Origin: a bacterium
GTDB taxonomy: Bacteria; Zhuqueibacterota; QNDG01; JAGLOF01
DNA length: 64,000 nt
Assembly (NCBI GenBank): GCA_023139105.1
Contig: JAGLOF010000054.1
Span: 27,144-91,143, forward strand
Reading direction: 5' to 3'
Numbering within the stretch: position 1 is the stretch's first letter; the number at the start of each line of letters is the position of its first letter. Position numbers and translations under genes: made by a program. Below are positions 38,108 through 46,438 of the stretch, in pieces. A model generated the notes under the pieces. The model did not search any database and was not told where the DNA came from. It saw nothing but the letters and a program-made list of their open reading frames with translations.

Positions 38108-39597
38108 GTGTGATCAGCTGGCTTGAAAGTCCATTCATCAGTATAGGTGTTTTAATTGCTTTTGAAGAATTGATTAATGTCATCATCAAACAATCTATTT
38201 TGCTGGGTGGCGGTCTATTGATCATTCATGGAATGCAGCGTATCTCAGCATCAATCCGCCACTGGATTCTTGTACTTGTTTTTAGCGGAGTCGCACTTAT
38301 ACCTCTGATTTCTGTTTTAGCACCTGTATGGGAATTGGCTCTGTGGCCTTCATTATCCACGTCGCTTCAGGAAGTCCAATTTACAGAACATGCTAGGTCC
38401 AGTACTGATGTAGTGGAAATGTCGAACCAGGGAATAAATATCTTTAATAATATCTCTTCATGGCCATTGGGACTACTCCTGATTTGGATCAGCGGCATAG
38501 TCTTGGGAGCGATACGTGTATTCATAGGAATGAGGCGACAGAGATATTTACGACAAAATATGATAGAATGGGAAGCTAGTGAAACTTTAGATAAGTTGAA
38601 TCAATGGATCAATCAATCCGGAATTCAGAGACCTATTCAAATTAAAACAAGTAAACAGGTTTTATTGCCATTCACATGGGGGATCAGGAGACCCAGCATC
38701 GCTTTGCCTGGAGATGCTGTGAGATGGTCAGAAGAAGATTTGAAAATGGTTATTTTGCATGAACTGGCTCATATTTATCGATATGACGTGTTAACAACTG
38801 GATTGGCACAAGTACTTGCTATACTTTTTTGGTTTAATCCATTGATCCGGATCGGAGTGAAACAGCTTATCTCGCTTAGAGAACAATCCGGAGACAATGA
38901 GGTACTTGAGACTGGTATTCGTCCTTCCAGATATGCACAAGTTCTGCTTGAAGCCACTCGACGAGTTGCCCTTACACAGCGTGGCACTGCCTGGGGAGTC
39001 GGTATAGCTACGCGCACATCATTAGAGAACCGTTTATTGTCAGTATTAGATCCCAACCTGAGCCGCCAACATCTGCGGGGAAAACGAAAAGTCGGATTAA
39101 CAGTCATTCTTGTTGGGCTTGTTATGGCAATTTCATCCATTCAGGCTTGGGAACGGGGTGATCTATCACCTGAAAAACGCTGGCAGGAGATGATGAGTGT
39201 GGAAAGCTGTTTTCAACAGTATGTTCACTCTTTGGTTCAAATGGATGCTACGGGTATTGTGGATTGTTATCATCCCGATTATATACATTTTAAAGGATTG
39301 GATTATAAGACTTGGGCCAGAGGATATGCTATTAAAATTGATTATAACTATTTTCGTGGCAATGTCTCAATGACGGCCCAATATACAATGCATATGTTGA
39401 AGAGATCAGGCACTGATTATATAGCAATTATTGATATTAAATGTGAAGGAGTGCAGGCTGACGGTACTTGTCACCAGATTGATGTTGCAGACCGCTGGTT
39501 GGTTCGGATGAAACAAATTGAAGATACCTGGAAAATTCAAGATATCTATAAACGTTCGGAGCAGGAAAAAGAGCGTTACAAATCTCATTCTTCATAG
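38104..39597 (+). CDS. BlaR1-like M56 membrane metallopeptidase with NTF2/SnoaL-like C-terminal domain
   Basis: 497 residues. N-terminal membrane helices surround an M56 zinc peptidase with HELAH (His219, Glu220, His223) and a downstream REQSGDNEV segment matching the third zinc ligand region. After the last helix (about 330-345) the C-terminal ~140 residues (KRWQEMMSVESCFQQYVHSL, DATGIVDCYHPDYIHF, DRWLVRMKQIEDTWKIQDIY) look like an NTF2/SnoaL-type domain, not the penicillin-binding sensor of classical BlaR1. The inducer is therefore unlikely to be bound as in BlaR1. Confidence 0.85.
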   Translation: MSVISWLESPFISIGVLIAFEELINVIIKQSILLGGGLLIIHGMQRISASIRHWILVLVFSGVALIPLISVLAPVWELALWPSLSTSLQEVQFTEHARSSTDVVEMSNQGINIFNNISSWPLGLLLIWISGIVLGAIRVFIGMRRQRYLRQNMIEWEASETLDKLNQWINQSGIQRPIQIKTSKQVLLPFTWGIRRPSIALPGDAVRWSEEDLKMVILHELAHIYRYDVLTTGLAQVLAILFWFNPLIRIGVKQLISLREQSGDNEVLETGIRPSRYAQVLLEATRRVALTQRGTAWGVGIATRTSLENRLLSVLDPNLSRQHLRGKRKVGLTVILVGLVMAISSIQAWERGDLSPEKRWQEMMSVESCFQQYVHSLVQMDATGIVDCYHPDYIHFKGLDYKTWARGYAIKIDYNYFRGNVSMTAQYTMHMLKRSGTDYIAIIDIKCEGVQADGTCHQIDVADRWLVRMKQIEDTWKIQDIYKRSEQEKERYKSHSS

Positions 39598-39643
39598 CAG
39601 TATGTCGTCCACATGGATGGACGGCTATTTATTTGTATGTTAA

Positions 39644-39678
39644 TGTTAAAAAATTAGCATGCTGTTAAAAACGTCACA
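39644..39678. promoter_or_regulatory. Tandem candidate BlaI operators before the esterase gene
   Basis: Copies at 39644-39661 and 39663-39678 share TGTTAAAAA with those at 37661-37697 and have the same 19-base phasing. A further GCGTTAAAGAC fragment follows near 39690. Confidence 0.6.
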
Positions 39679-39718
39679 TTAATTATTAGGGCGTTAAAGA
39701 CTAGAATAGGAGGAAAAC

Positions 39719-40891
39719 TTGCTTAACCTAATTAAAGTTGTTCAATGGATTTTAATTTGTATAATCACATCAGATGTATGCATGGGGAAGGTAGAAGAAA
39801 ATTCAATATTAATTGGTCAAAAGACAGAAATTAAATCTATCATATTAAATGAAACACGCACACTGTATATCAGTCTTCCCCGGAATTATGAAGATTCTCA
39901 GGAATGCTATCCCGTTGTATTTGTCCTTGATGCAGGCATGAACTTCCCAGTCACTGCAACTATGATACGCTATCTTTCCGTTTATCGAACCATTCCCAAG
40001 ATGATCGTGATCGGGATTGAGAATATAAGTCAGGCTACCCGAAATCGAGATTTTACGTCAACTTCAGCGAAAGGGGGAGCGGCGCAACGTTATCCTACGG
40101 CCGGCGGTGCGGATTCCTTTCTTCAGTTTATAAAAGATGAATTGATACCCTATGTAGACACAAACTATCGTACGCATCCCTATCGGATACTTATCGGTCA
40201 TTCCCTGGGTGGTCTTTTTATCGGCCATGCACTGATAAATGAACCTGAACTATTCGGTGCCCTTCTATCTATCAGCCCCAGCTTTTGGTGGAATGATTTT
40301 GAGCCTATCGATCAATTGAAGTTGTTTATGGAAAAACAGTCCAATATCAATACACACTTAATTGTAACGCTGGCTGATGAGGGAGATGCGGAAGATATTC
40401 TTATGTTACAGAATTTATGTGTTTTTATGGCAGATAAAGGAGGGGCTGATTTCAATTGTACTTTCAAGCATTTTCCTGATCAAAATCATGCATCTACAGT
40501 GATTCCTTCAACGTTGCATGGCCTTCAATTAATATATTCAGACTGGAGTCTGCCTTGGGAAGTCATTAAGTCGGGGTTACGAGCAGTCAAGGCACATTAT
40601 GAAAATCTTACTCATCGATTTGGTTATGACATTCCACTCACTAAACAGGTTTTGCACCATGCGGCCTGCTCAGCCCTGGTGGGCGGGTATTCGGATATTG
40701 CTATAGAAATGTTGGAATATAATCGTGAGCGTTACCCAGAGTATACGGCGACCTATTCTATATTATCGGAAGCATGGGAGGAAAAAGATCATCTACAGAA
40801 GGCACTGAAATTTGCACAGAAGGCTTTGGATAAAGATCCTTCATCGGAAAAGTATCAGAGACGTGTTCAACAACTGAAGGAAAAACAGTAG
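39719..40891 (+). CDS. Exported alpha/beta-hydrolase (esterase D/enterochelin-esterase type) with TPR tail
   Basis: 390 residues from a TTG start behind AGGAGGAAAAC. Short signal peptide. The esterase domain has the nucleophile elbow GHSLGG (Ser162), preceded by VVFVLDAGMN and followed by a His in FPDQNHASTV; the fold matches PF00756 putative esterases. The C-terminal ~90 residues contain TPR-like helices (YSILSEAWEEKDHLQKALKFAQKAL). It is followed 11 bases later by a lipoprotein gene. BlaI-type operators upstream suggest control by the neighbouring repressor. Confidence 0.85.
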   Translation: MLNLIKVVQWILICIITSDVCMGKVEENSILIGQKTEIKSIILNETRTLYISLPRNYEDSQECYPVVFVLDAGMNFPVTATMIRYLSVYRTIPKMIVIGIENISQATRNRDFTSTSAKGGAAQRYPTAGGADSFLQFIKDELIPYVDTNYRTHPYRILIGHSLGGLFIGHALINEPELFGALLSISPSFWWNDFEPIDQLKLFMEKQSNINTHLIVTLADEGDAEDILMLQNLCVFMADKGGADFNCTFKHFPDQNHASTVIPSTLHGLQLIYSDWSLPWEVIKSGLRAVKAHYENLTHRFGYDIPLTKQVLHHAACSALVGGYSDIAIEMLEYNRERYPEYTATYSILSEAWEEKDHLQKALKFAQKALDKDPSSEKYQRRVQQLKEKQ

Positions 40892-40902
40892 GAGGAGAAA
40901 CT

Positions 40903-41961
40903 ATGTTTTTTAACAAATTCAAGTGTGTGTTGTTATTTATGGCTGTCCTTGGTTTAACGGCCGGGTGTGTTCGGATTCAGAATGAAAGCAGAGATGTTGC
41001 CCTTGAGGGAATCTCTTATCCTGCACGGCTTTATGTTCAAGATGACTGTATTTATATCACACATGCCACTGATTCTTTAGAGAAAGCCGCCGAAGTTTTG
41101 GTTTATGATCGAAATACATTCAAATTTAAGTTTCGTTTTGCCGGCATCGGTGAGGAAGCAGGAAAGATACAGATGATTGCAGGGCATAGCATCTATCTGG
41201 CATTTCCACCCGGTAAAGTGGCTGTGAATGGTAATCAAATTGTAGTATTCTTTGATCGCAATGGTCAATATATAGAAGAAAAGGAAATTCAAGGGGCAAT
41301 GATTCAGGCTTGGGAAGGCGGATATGTAGCTTGGAGCTCATTTAATGATGCCGAGGGTGTGAATCAGTATGCACTAAATTGGTTTGATAAGGACCTTAAG
41401 TTTAAGAAAGAGTGCTATCGCATTGAGAATCAGTATCATACAGTATTGAAGAAAAATCGCCTGTTCACCCGGGATTTGGAGTTTCGTGTCGGAGGTAATT
41501 TTCTTTTTGCCAAAGGCGTAGACAATGATTTTGTAATTAGTGCCTTTGCCCCCGGTGGAGTGCTGAGTCATAGAATACATCATGATTACGACCGTTTACT
41601 GGTCACAGAAGCCCATAGACAGAGTGTTTTGGCTGGCTATCGTAATCATCCGTTATTCGGACGTTTCTTTGATCGTATAGAAAAAGAAATTATCTTTGCC
41701 GACACATTGCCTGCCATACGTACACTTCGTGCCGATGAAAAATATCTGTATGCTCAGATGTATCGCCAAGAAGAGGGTAGAACAGAATTTATTGTAATGG
41801 ACCATCAGGGAAAGATCGAATCACGGCAAAGTGTTCCTTTTGTTTGGAAAGATATTTTGGAAAATAATCCATATGATGTGAGAGATGATGTTTTATATCA
41901 ATTAGTACAAAGGAAGGATGAGAAGGGGTGGTGGTTACGGATCATTCCTCTGGAGTATTAG
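40903..41961 (+). CDS. Lipoprotein, probable beta-propeller, unknown function
   Basis: 352 residues behind AGGAGGAGAAACT. The signal peptide ends in a lipobox (LTAGC). The mature protein has repeated beta-strand pairs of propeller type (ARLYVQDDCIYITH, IYLAFPPGKVAVNGNQIVVFFDRNGQYIEE, ADEKYLYAQMYRQEEGRTEFIVMDHQGKI), similar in feel to the six-bladed propeller lipoproteins of Bacteroidota. It is in an operon with the esterase. No catalytic motif is seen. Confidence 0.75.
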   Translation: MFFNKFKCVLLFMAVLGLTAGCVRIQNESRDVALEGISYPARLYVQDDCIYITHATDSLEKAAEVLVYDRNTFKFKFRFAGIGEEAGKIQMIAGHSIYLAFPPGKVAVNGNQIVVFFDRNGQYIEEKEIQGAMIQAWEGGYVAWSSFNDAEGVNQYALNWFDKDLKFKKECYRIENQYHTVLKKNRLFTRDLEFRVGGNFLFAKGVDNDFVISAFAPGGVLSHRIHHDYDRLLVTEAHRQSVLAGYRNHPLFGRFFDRIEKEIIFADTLPAIRTLRADEKYLYAQMYRQEEGRTEFIVMDHQGKIESRQSVPFVWKDILENNPYDVRDDVLYQLVQRKDEKGWWLRIIPLEY

Positions 41962-42031
41962 TAAATCCCCCCAAGGGGCTGTATCAACTCCTCCATTTTA
42001 TACTTTTTTGAGTTGGAAGTATATCACCTTT

Positions 42032-42171
42032 CCATCGGTATCGGTATCGGTATCGCTGTCGGTTCTTTCTCTTATAAACCGCAAAACAACAAACGATTGC
42101 GATACCGATACCGATACCGAATGTCCTGGTTCAATCCATCGCTATCGCTATCCTTATCGGTTCTTTCAGGG
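42032..42171. repeat. Inverted hexanucleotide repeat cluster (CGGTAT/ATACCG)
   Basis: Three and a half CGGTAT units (42036-42056) are mirrored by a perfect inverted copy of ATACCG units (42099-42119) across 42 bases, giving a 22-pair potential stem (42035/42120). A third block from 42137 repeats the first in diverged form (CCATCGCTATCGCTATC...) and shares the trailing CGGTTCTTTC. It lies wholly between genes. Confidence 0.85.
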
Positions 42172-42233
42172 GAAAACTCATGGGAATTAGTTTAAATCCA
42201 GGTAAAGCCAGGATTAAATAGGCGATTTTGTTA

Positions 42234-42261
42234 AACCATCTGCAACTGAGGTGGTTTTTTT
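42234..42261 (+). terminator. Terminator after the esterase/lipoprotein operon
   Basis: Stem AACCATC/GGTGGTT (one G-T pair), nine-base loop, seven T residues. Confidence 0.62.
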
Positions 42262-42564
42262 ATAGTGATTGTGATCGGGCAAAATTTGCCGGAATGAAAG
42301 TCTGTAAAAGCAATCATGATTAATCATCTCAAAATTGCAGTATCATAAAATGACAAGTATTATTTTATATTTGTAAAAAAAAGCTATAAGCACTTGTAAA
42401 ACAAATTGTTATCATATTTTAATTAATACATGTTTTATGCAAATATGACAAAAACTTCATAATAATTCTTTTGGACTAATGGCTATTATTGATTATTCTA
42501 ATTATAGAACTTTTTACCTTAGTTATAGGAAAAATATACCACATATATATTTTTGGAGGAAATC

Positions 42565-43701
42565 ATGTTTAAAAAAAGCGGGAAGTTTTTAGCTTGTACG
42601 GTTATAGTTATTTGGGCCGCATTAATAACCGGTTGTTCGCAATTTGAAAATCCAATGGCATCTGAAGACTCTGAGCTGGACACTGGCTCGATGGCTAAAG
42701 CATCAGCTGTTTTTAATGCTGTTGATGATATAATGCTGCTTGATGAGAATGGAAGAATACAGATTTATGAAGATGCTGAAGATGGATTGATTAATAATTG
42801 GTGGATGAATCCGGAAGCGTCAGGTGCTTTTTTGCAGAATAACTATGATCCGGATCGTGGCAGCCGTGTAATTGAATTATTTGATATGGGAACTACTACT
42901 GGCTTTATACTAACAGATGGTGATGGCCCCGGTACATTCTGGAATTACAGTTGGAACAATACATCCAAAAAGTTTATTCAGTTCAGTGTTAAATTCAATG
43001 TTGATTTTGTAGTCTGGGTTGTTGTGTCCACTGATAAAGGTAACCGTTGGTTGGAATATACACCAGAAGATGTAAGCCGTGGTTTAAAGGTTTTACCTGA
43101 ACCGTATACTTACATGAGCAATAAGGTGCATACCGGATTAGGTTCCGATATTGTTGATGGTCAGTGGCATACTATTACTCGTGATCTACAAGCAGATTTA
43201 ATTGCCGATGGAGCCGGGCTGGACGAAGAGATTTATGCGATTCGCCTCTTTAAAATTCGTGGCTACTCCACAAATACGCCACCTCCTCCACCGGTAATAT
43301 GTGATGCTCATACTATTGGTTTCTGGAAGAATAACATTAAAAAAGTAATTCTTCAAGATCGTACCAATGGTACTCAATTAACTCGTGATCAGCTTATACA
43401 ATATTTGGATGTTGTCCAGAGCTTTGATAAGACTCCCTTTAATGGTATCTCATTTAAAAGTGCTTATTCAATTATGAACTATCATGGTTCTGATGCCATA
43501 TCTCTTCTTAAAAAACAACTTCTGGCTTCGGAATTTAACTATGCTGCGGGAGCCTATATAAATGGTGATGAGGCTTTGACAGCTGATTTTCTCATGGCCG
43601 GAGAAGCAATGATTTTGAATCCGGGCAGTCGAGATGAAATTTTGGAACTACAACAAAAGTTTGATGCTTATAACAATGGCAGTTGTGATGTCTGGCAATA
43701 A
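42565..43701 (+). CDS. Lipoprotein with beta-sandwich-like region and GFWKN domain
   Basis: 378 residues from the ATG at 42565 behind TTTGGAGG. Lipobox LITGC. Residues about 55-225 are beta-rich with many Trp/Asp/Gly (EDAEDGLINNWWMNPE, DGQWHTITRDLQADL), like carbohydrate-binding jelly rolls. A Pro linker (PPPPP, about 241) precedes a C-terminal domain starting CDAHTIGFWKNN, then LTRDQLIQYLD, SAYSIMNYHGSDAISLLKKQLLASEFNYAAG. This resembles the GYWKNH-type repeat region seen in secreted proteins of several phyla. Function unknown; surface location likely. Confidence 0.78.
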   Translation: MFKKSGKFLACTVIVIWAALITGCSQFENPMASEDSELDTGSMAKASAVFNAVDDIMLLDENGRIQIYEDAEDGLINNWWMNPEASGAFLQNNYDPDRGSRVIELFDMGTTTGFILTDGDGPGTFWNYSWNNTSKKFIQFSVKFNVDFVVWVVVSTDKGNRWLEYTPEDVSRGLKVLPEPYTYMSNKVHTGLGSDIVDGQWHTITRDLQADLIADGAGLDEEIYAIRLFKIRGYSTNTPPPPPVICDAHTIGFWKNNIKKVILQDRTNGTQLTRDQLIQYLDVVQSFDKTPFNGISFKSAYSIMNYHGSDAISLLKKQLLASEFNYAAGAYINGDEALTADFLMAGEAMILNPGSRDEILELQQKFDAYNNGSCDVWQ

Positions 43702-43737
43702 ATAATTTTAAAACCTTTGTAAATCTGTCAATAAATA

Positions 43738-43762
43738 TTTCGTTGTTACCGATGCAACGAAA
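43738..43762. other. Hairpin preceding the terminator
   Basis: TTTCGTTG/CAACGAAA stem with a nine-base loop, just before the stronger hairpin at 43768. Together they separate two converging genes. Confidence 0.5.
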
Positions 43763-43767
43763 AAATA

Positions 43768-43799
43768 AAAGCCCTGATTTCCGAGATCAGGGCTTTTTT
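43768..43799 (+). terminator. Terminator between converging genes
   Basis: Eleven-pair stem AAAGCCCTGAT/ATCAGGGCTTT, seven-base loop, six T. A-rich sequence on the left means it could also work for the minus-strand operon. Confidence 0.88.
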
Positions 43800-43849
43800 A
43801 TTGCTAAGATATTTGATTCTATTCGTAAATTGTTAGAAAGTTACAATAT

Positions 43850-45184
43850 CTATGCTGCAGTACAAGGATGAGCTATTACCGGCCATTCATTGGCAATTAC
43901 CTGTTCAAGTGACTGACGCTGCCGTATTTGAAAGAGATCACCATTTTCGGTCAGTAATACTTCTGAAGGCTGAAGATAGGAATTATAATGAAATGGCGAC
44001 ATTGTAGAGGAATATGCACCAACTCCTCCTACCAGCAGGTATTCGCCAACTTTAGGAATAGGCATAGAACGAGGTATAATACGACCGGATGAGTCGATAG
44101 TTTGACAGTCTCCTGTCTCGCAACAACGTCCTACAACAATGCATTGATCCGGTCTTGCCATAGGATCTCCTTCTTTCCATACAAGATCACCTTGCACATT
44201 TAACAGTGCAAAAGGATGTTGAGAACCGTACATGAGCGGACGAACATTGGCATTTATACCGCCATCTGTAATAATAAAAGTCCATTGCGCACCTTGATTC
44301 TTTTTTATATCTAAAATACGTGTCAATAACATTCCTGCATTGGCAATAATAAATGTACCTGGTTCCACTTCCATCTTTAATTTACGTCCATAATTTTGAT
44401 TAAAACGTAGAAATGCAGATTCGGCATATTCTCCCAATAGTCTGATATCCGCTTCTTCTTCCCCCGGCATTCTGGCCACTTTAAAACCGCCACCGAGATT
44501 TAGAGTATGAGCTTCAGGAAAATGTTGTGCTATTATTTTTAGCATGGTATCAACGTGTTGTTTCCATATTTCCGGTTCGGAACCAGATCCGATATGACCA
44601 TGAATACAACCACATTCAAGTCCGTATTTAAGCATTATTTTTTTAATAATTGGTATATCATCAACAAGGATGCCAAAACTTGCATATGGCGATGATGTGT
44701 TTCTACTATCGGACTCACCTGAACCACCGCCATGATGGATTCGTATGGCAGTATCAAATTCAGCAATATTGTTAAACCGTGCCAGATTCTCCAGCTGCAC
44801 TCTTGAGCATATCGTATAACGTAAACCTTGTTGTAGCATATTATGGAGCTGATCCAGTGCCGGGCCCATGGGAACATCCTGGCTTGTTAACATCATCTTA
44901 TTGAATGGGATTCCTGCAATTTTTGCCCGGGCAGCCTCATTTATTGAGCTTACATCGAGAGAGAGCCCGGCATTATTGATCATACGTAATATGCTCCTGT
45001 TTGGATTTGCTTTCATTGCATAACGGATGGTCATGCCATAAGCATTGGATAGCCGCAGTATTTTCTTACATTGTTGTTTTATAACAACTTCGTCATAGAT
45101 ATATGATGGCGAGCCAAAAGTATCCCCGGCAGCTGCTAATCTTTTAAGAACTCGTTGTTTTTTTTCCAGCCTCGACCAGTTCAC
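43850..45184 (-). CDS. LysA-like fold-III PLP decarboxylase
   Basis: 444 residues from a GTG overlapping the stop of the upstream gene (GTGA). Fold-III decarboxylase motifs: PLP Lys58 (YAMKANPN), HGHIGSGS, the Gly-rich LNLGGGF, CETGD catalytic Cys-Glu, and SSTMSPFHYNS near the C-terminus. These fit meso-diaminopimelate decarboxylase. One departure is EPGT in place of the EPGR normally seen, so the substrate may differ. It is the second gene of an operon behind two lysine riboswitches, which supports a lysine or DAP link. Confidence 0.85.
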   Translation of the reverse strand: MNWSRLEKKQRVLKRLAAAGDTFGSPSYIYDEVVIKQQCKKILRLSNAYGMTIRYAMKANPNRSILRMINNAGLSLDVSSINEAARAKIAGIPFNKMMLTSQDVPMGPALDQLHNMLQQGLRYTICSRVQLENLARFNNIAEFDTAIRIHHGGGSGESDSRNTSSPYASFGILVDDIPIIKKIMLKYGLECGCIHGHIGSGSEPEIWKQHVDTMLKIIAQHFPEAHTLNLGGGFKVARMPGEEEADIRLLGEYAESAFLRFNQNYGRKLKMEVEPGTFIIANAGMLLTRILDIKKNQGAQWTFIITDGGINANVRPLMYGSQHPFALLNVQGDLVWKEGDPMARPDQCIVVGRCCETGDCQTIDSSGRIIPRSMPIPKVGEYLLVGGVGAYSSTMSPFHYNSYLQPSEVLLTENGDLFQIRQRQSLEQVIANEWPVIAHPCTAA

Positions 45185-46041
45185 AATATGGCTCCCTCAA
45201 ATTGAGTCCGCATATATGAAAGATCGGCATATGTTTGAAATTGAATTGCATCGGGAGATTGTGTGTGGATCCATCCCTGGTGTGCCAGTAAAGTGCGGAT
45301 GGCAGTGGCAGAGTTTGGAAGCTGAAGGCTGGTGAAGAAATAGCTGCGTGCAATATCCCAATTCCTATCTTCAATAGCTTGTGCAATTTTTTGCCATAAT
45401 TCTGGTTGTGCATTGGCTTTAATAGAGATGAATCCATTACCTCCTTGTGCCATATGTGCAAGGCATAGTTGATCACTTCCGGCAATGAAAGATATTTGTT
45501 CATGCTTTTCTTTTAATAGCAATGTGGATGTACTCATTGAATCGCCCGGATCTATAATACCATGTATGATTCCATCCTCTACAAGATTGTTCAGACCCTG
45601 GATATGGTCGAGTAATTGTTGGCCGGGCATATGCAGAACCAGAGGAGAGGGGCAATGTTGATGAATGCCTCGTAGGAATTCTATTAGGCCATCAGGCGTC
45701 CTCATGGCGATATGCGGTAACCTGACAATAACGGTCGATACGCCGCGTAGTACCATCATTTTAGCTGTTCGCGCAGCTGTTTTTAGAATAGGATCGGTTA
45801 TTACTCCCCATAGTGGCAGAACGGCCTGTAATTCATCTGATAGAGTTGATATAACATGAAGTAAGTCATGTTCTGTCAATGTTGCAGTTTCTTCTGCAAG
45901 TCCACCAACAATCAAGGCTCCTGCATTATAAGATACCATTCTTTTTGCATGGCGTCTCAGGGCTGTATCATCTATCTGCCCATTAGGCATATATGGTATA
46001 ATTAGTGGAATGATTAATCCATTGTGTGAAAGTAGTTTCAT
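45181..46041 (-). CDS. DapA-like (DHDPS-family) protein lacking catalytic residues
   Basis: 286 residues, ATG behind GGAG. The fold pattern follows dihydrodipicolinate synthase along its whole length (NGLIIPLIIPY start, SGDD-like AGSDQLCLAHMAQGGNGFISI near 200). The catalytic positions are lost: the GTTGE loop reads GGLAE (46-50), the YNVP Tyr region reads LHMPG (His137) and the Schiff-base Lys of GIKE is Ile163 (GIID). It cannot use the normal aldolase chemistry. It may be a regulatory or structural partner, or have a new activity. First gene behind the tandem lysine riboswitches. Confidence 0.82.
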   Translation of the reverse strand: MKLLSHNGLIIPLIIPYMPNGQIDDTALRRHAKRMVSYNAGALIVGGLAEETATLTEHDLLHVISTLSDELQAVLPLWGVITDPILKTAARTAKMMVLRGVSTVIVRLPHIAMRTPDGLIEFLRGIHQHCPSPLVLHMPGQQLLDHIQGLNNLVEDGIIHGIIDPGDSMSTSTLLLKEKHEQISFIAGSDQLCLAHMAQGGNGFISIKANAQPELWQKIAQAIEDRNWDIARSYFFTSLQLPNSATAIRTLLAHQGWIHTQSPDAIQFQTYADLSYMRTQFEGAIL

Positions 46042-46080
46042 TTGTCGCTCCGGGATTATTATTAATTAAATTATTTTGTT

Positions 46081-46128
46081 AAAAAATAAAAAAACCGATG
46101 ACTCCCTAAACGTAAAGGGAGCCATCGG
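46081..46128 (-). terminator. Riboswitch-associated terminator, gene-proximal
   Basis: Thirteen-position stem (46095-46107 with 46116-46128, one mismatch) followed on the minus strand by a long T-rich tract. It lies between the proximal lysine aptamer and the DapA-like start codon. A small CAAGGA/TCCTTG hairpin (46134-46148) separates it from the aptamer; an ATCGG next to P1 could pair with CCGAT of the terminator as an antiterminator. Confidence 0.85.
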
Positions 46129-46158
46129 CCCAAACAAGGAGTATCCTTGATTACCGAT

Positions 46159-46331
46159 TCAATAGCGCTCCACGGGCGTTTCCGTGACAGTACGGATGCT
46201 TTCGCGTTTCCGTACCAACCAACTTGCCTGACGGTGGCGCGTTGATTTCGGCCTGTTACCCTCTATGCTTAACTTCATCGGGACCGTTCTCCCTTGGTAA
46301 AGCAAATTTTTGTAACAGGCACCTCTATTGA
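46159..46331 (-). promoter_or_regulatory. Lysine riboswitch aptamer, gene-proximal copy
   Basis: Read on the minus strand: P1 TCAATAG...CTATTGA, conserved AGAGGTGC at the 5' side, GGCCGAAAT after the P2 arm, and the strongly conserved 3' core ACTGTCACGGAAAC...CGTGGAGCGCTATT. These match the L-box family (RF00168), for example the CUGUCACGGA...CCGUGGAGAGC of the Thermotoga aptamer. It lies upstream of the DapA-like/LysA-like operon with a terminator between, so lysine is expected to switch transcription off. Confidence 0.88.
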
Positions 46332-46370
46332 TGCTTAGATAATGTCTTGGTCAAAAAAAAATGACTAATT

Positions 46371-46412
46371 AAAAAACGGTTAATCGTCTTTTGAGGCTCT
46401 CACGATTAACCG
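46371..46412 (-). terminator. Riboswitch-associated terminator, distal
   Basis: Perfect eleven-pair stem CGGTTAATCGT/ACGATTAACCG with a 14-base loop, followed on the minus strand by six T then AATT. It lies directly downstream of the distal lysine aptamer. Confidence 0.87.
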
Positions 46413-46438
46413 CTGAATAATCAGTCAATTTAAATCAC

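Larger units (their letters stand above)
41962..42564. other. 603-bp intergenic region with hexanucleotide repeat cluster
   Basis: It holds a CCCC..GGGG palindrome right after the lipoprotein stop, the CGGTAT repeat cluster (42032-42171), a terminator (42234-42261), and about 290 AT-rich bases leading to the next gene. Short frames across the repeat are simple translations of the hexamers and are not genes. Confidence 0.7.

Noticed and set aside
41918..42195. Two short plus-strand frames with SVSVSVS or YRYRYRYR runs
   Set aside because: They are translations of the CGGTAT/ATACCG hexamer repeats and have no ribosome site or conserved sequence.
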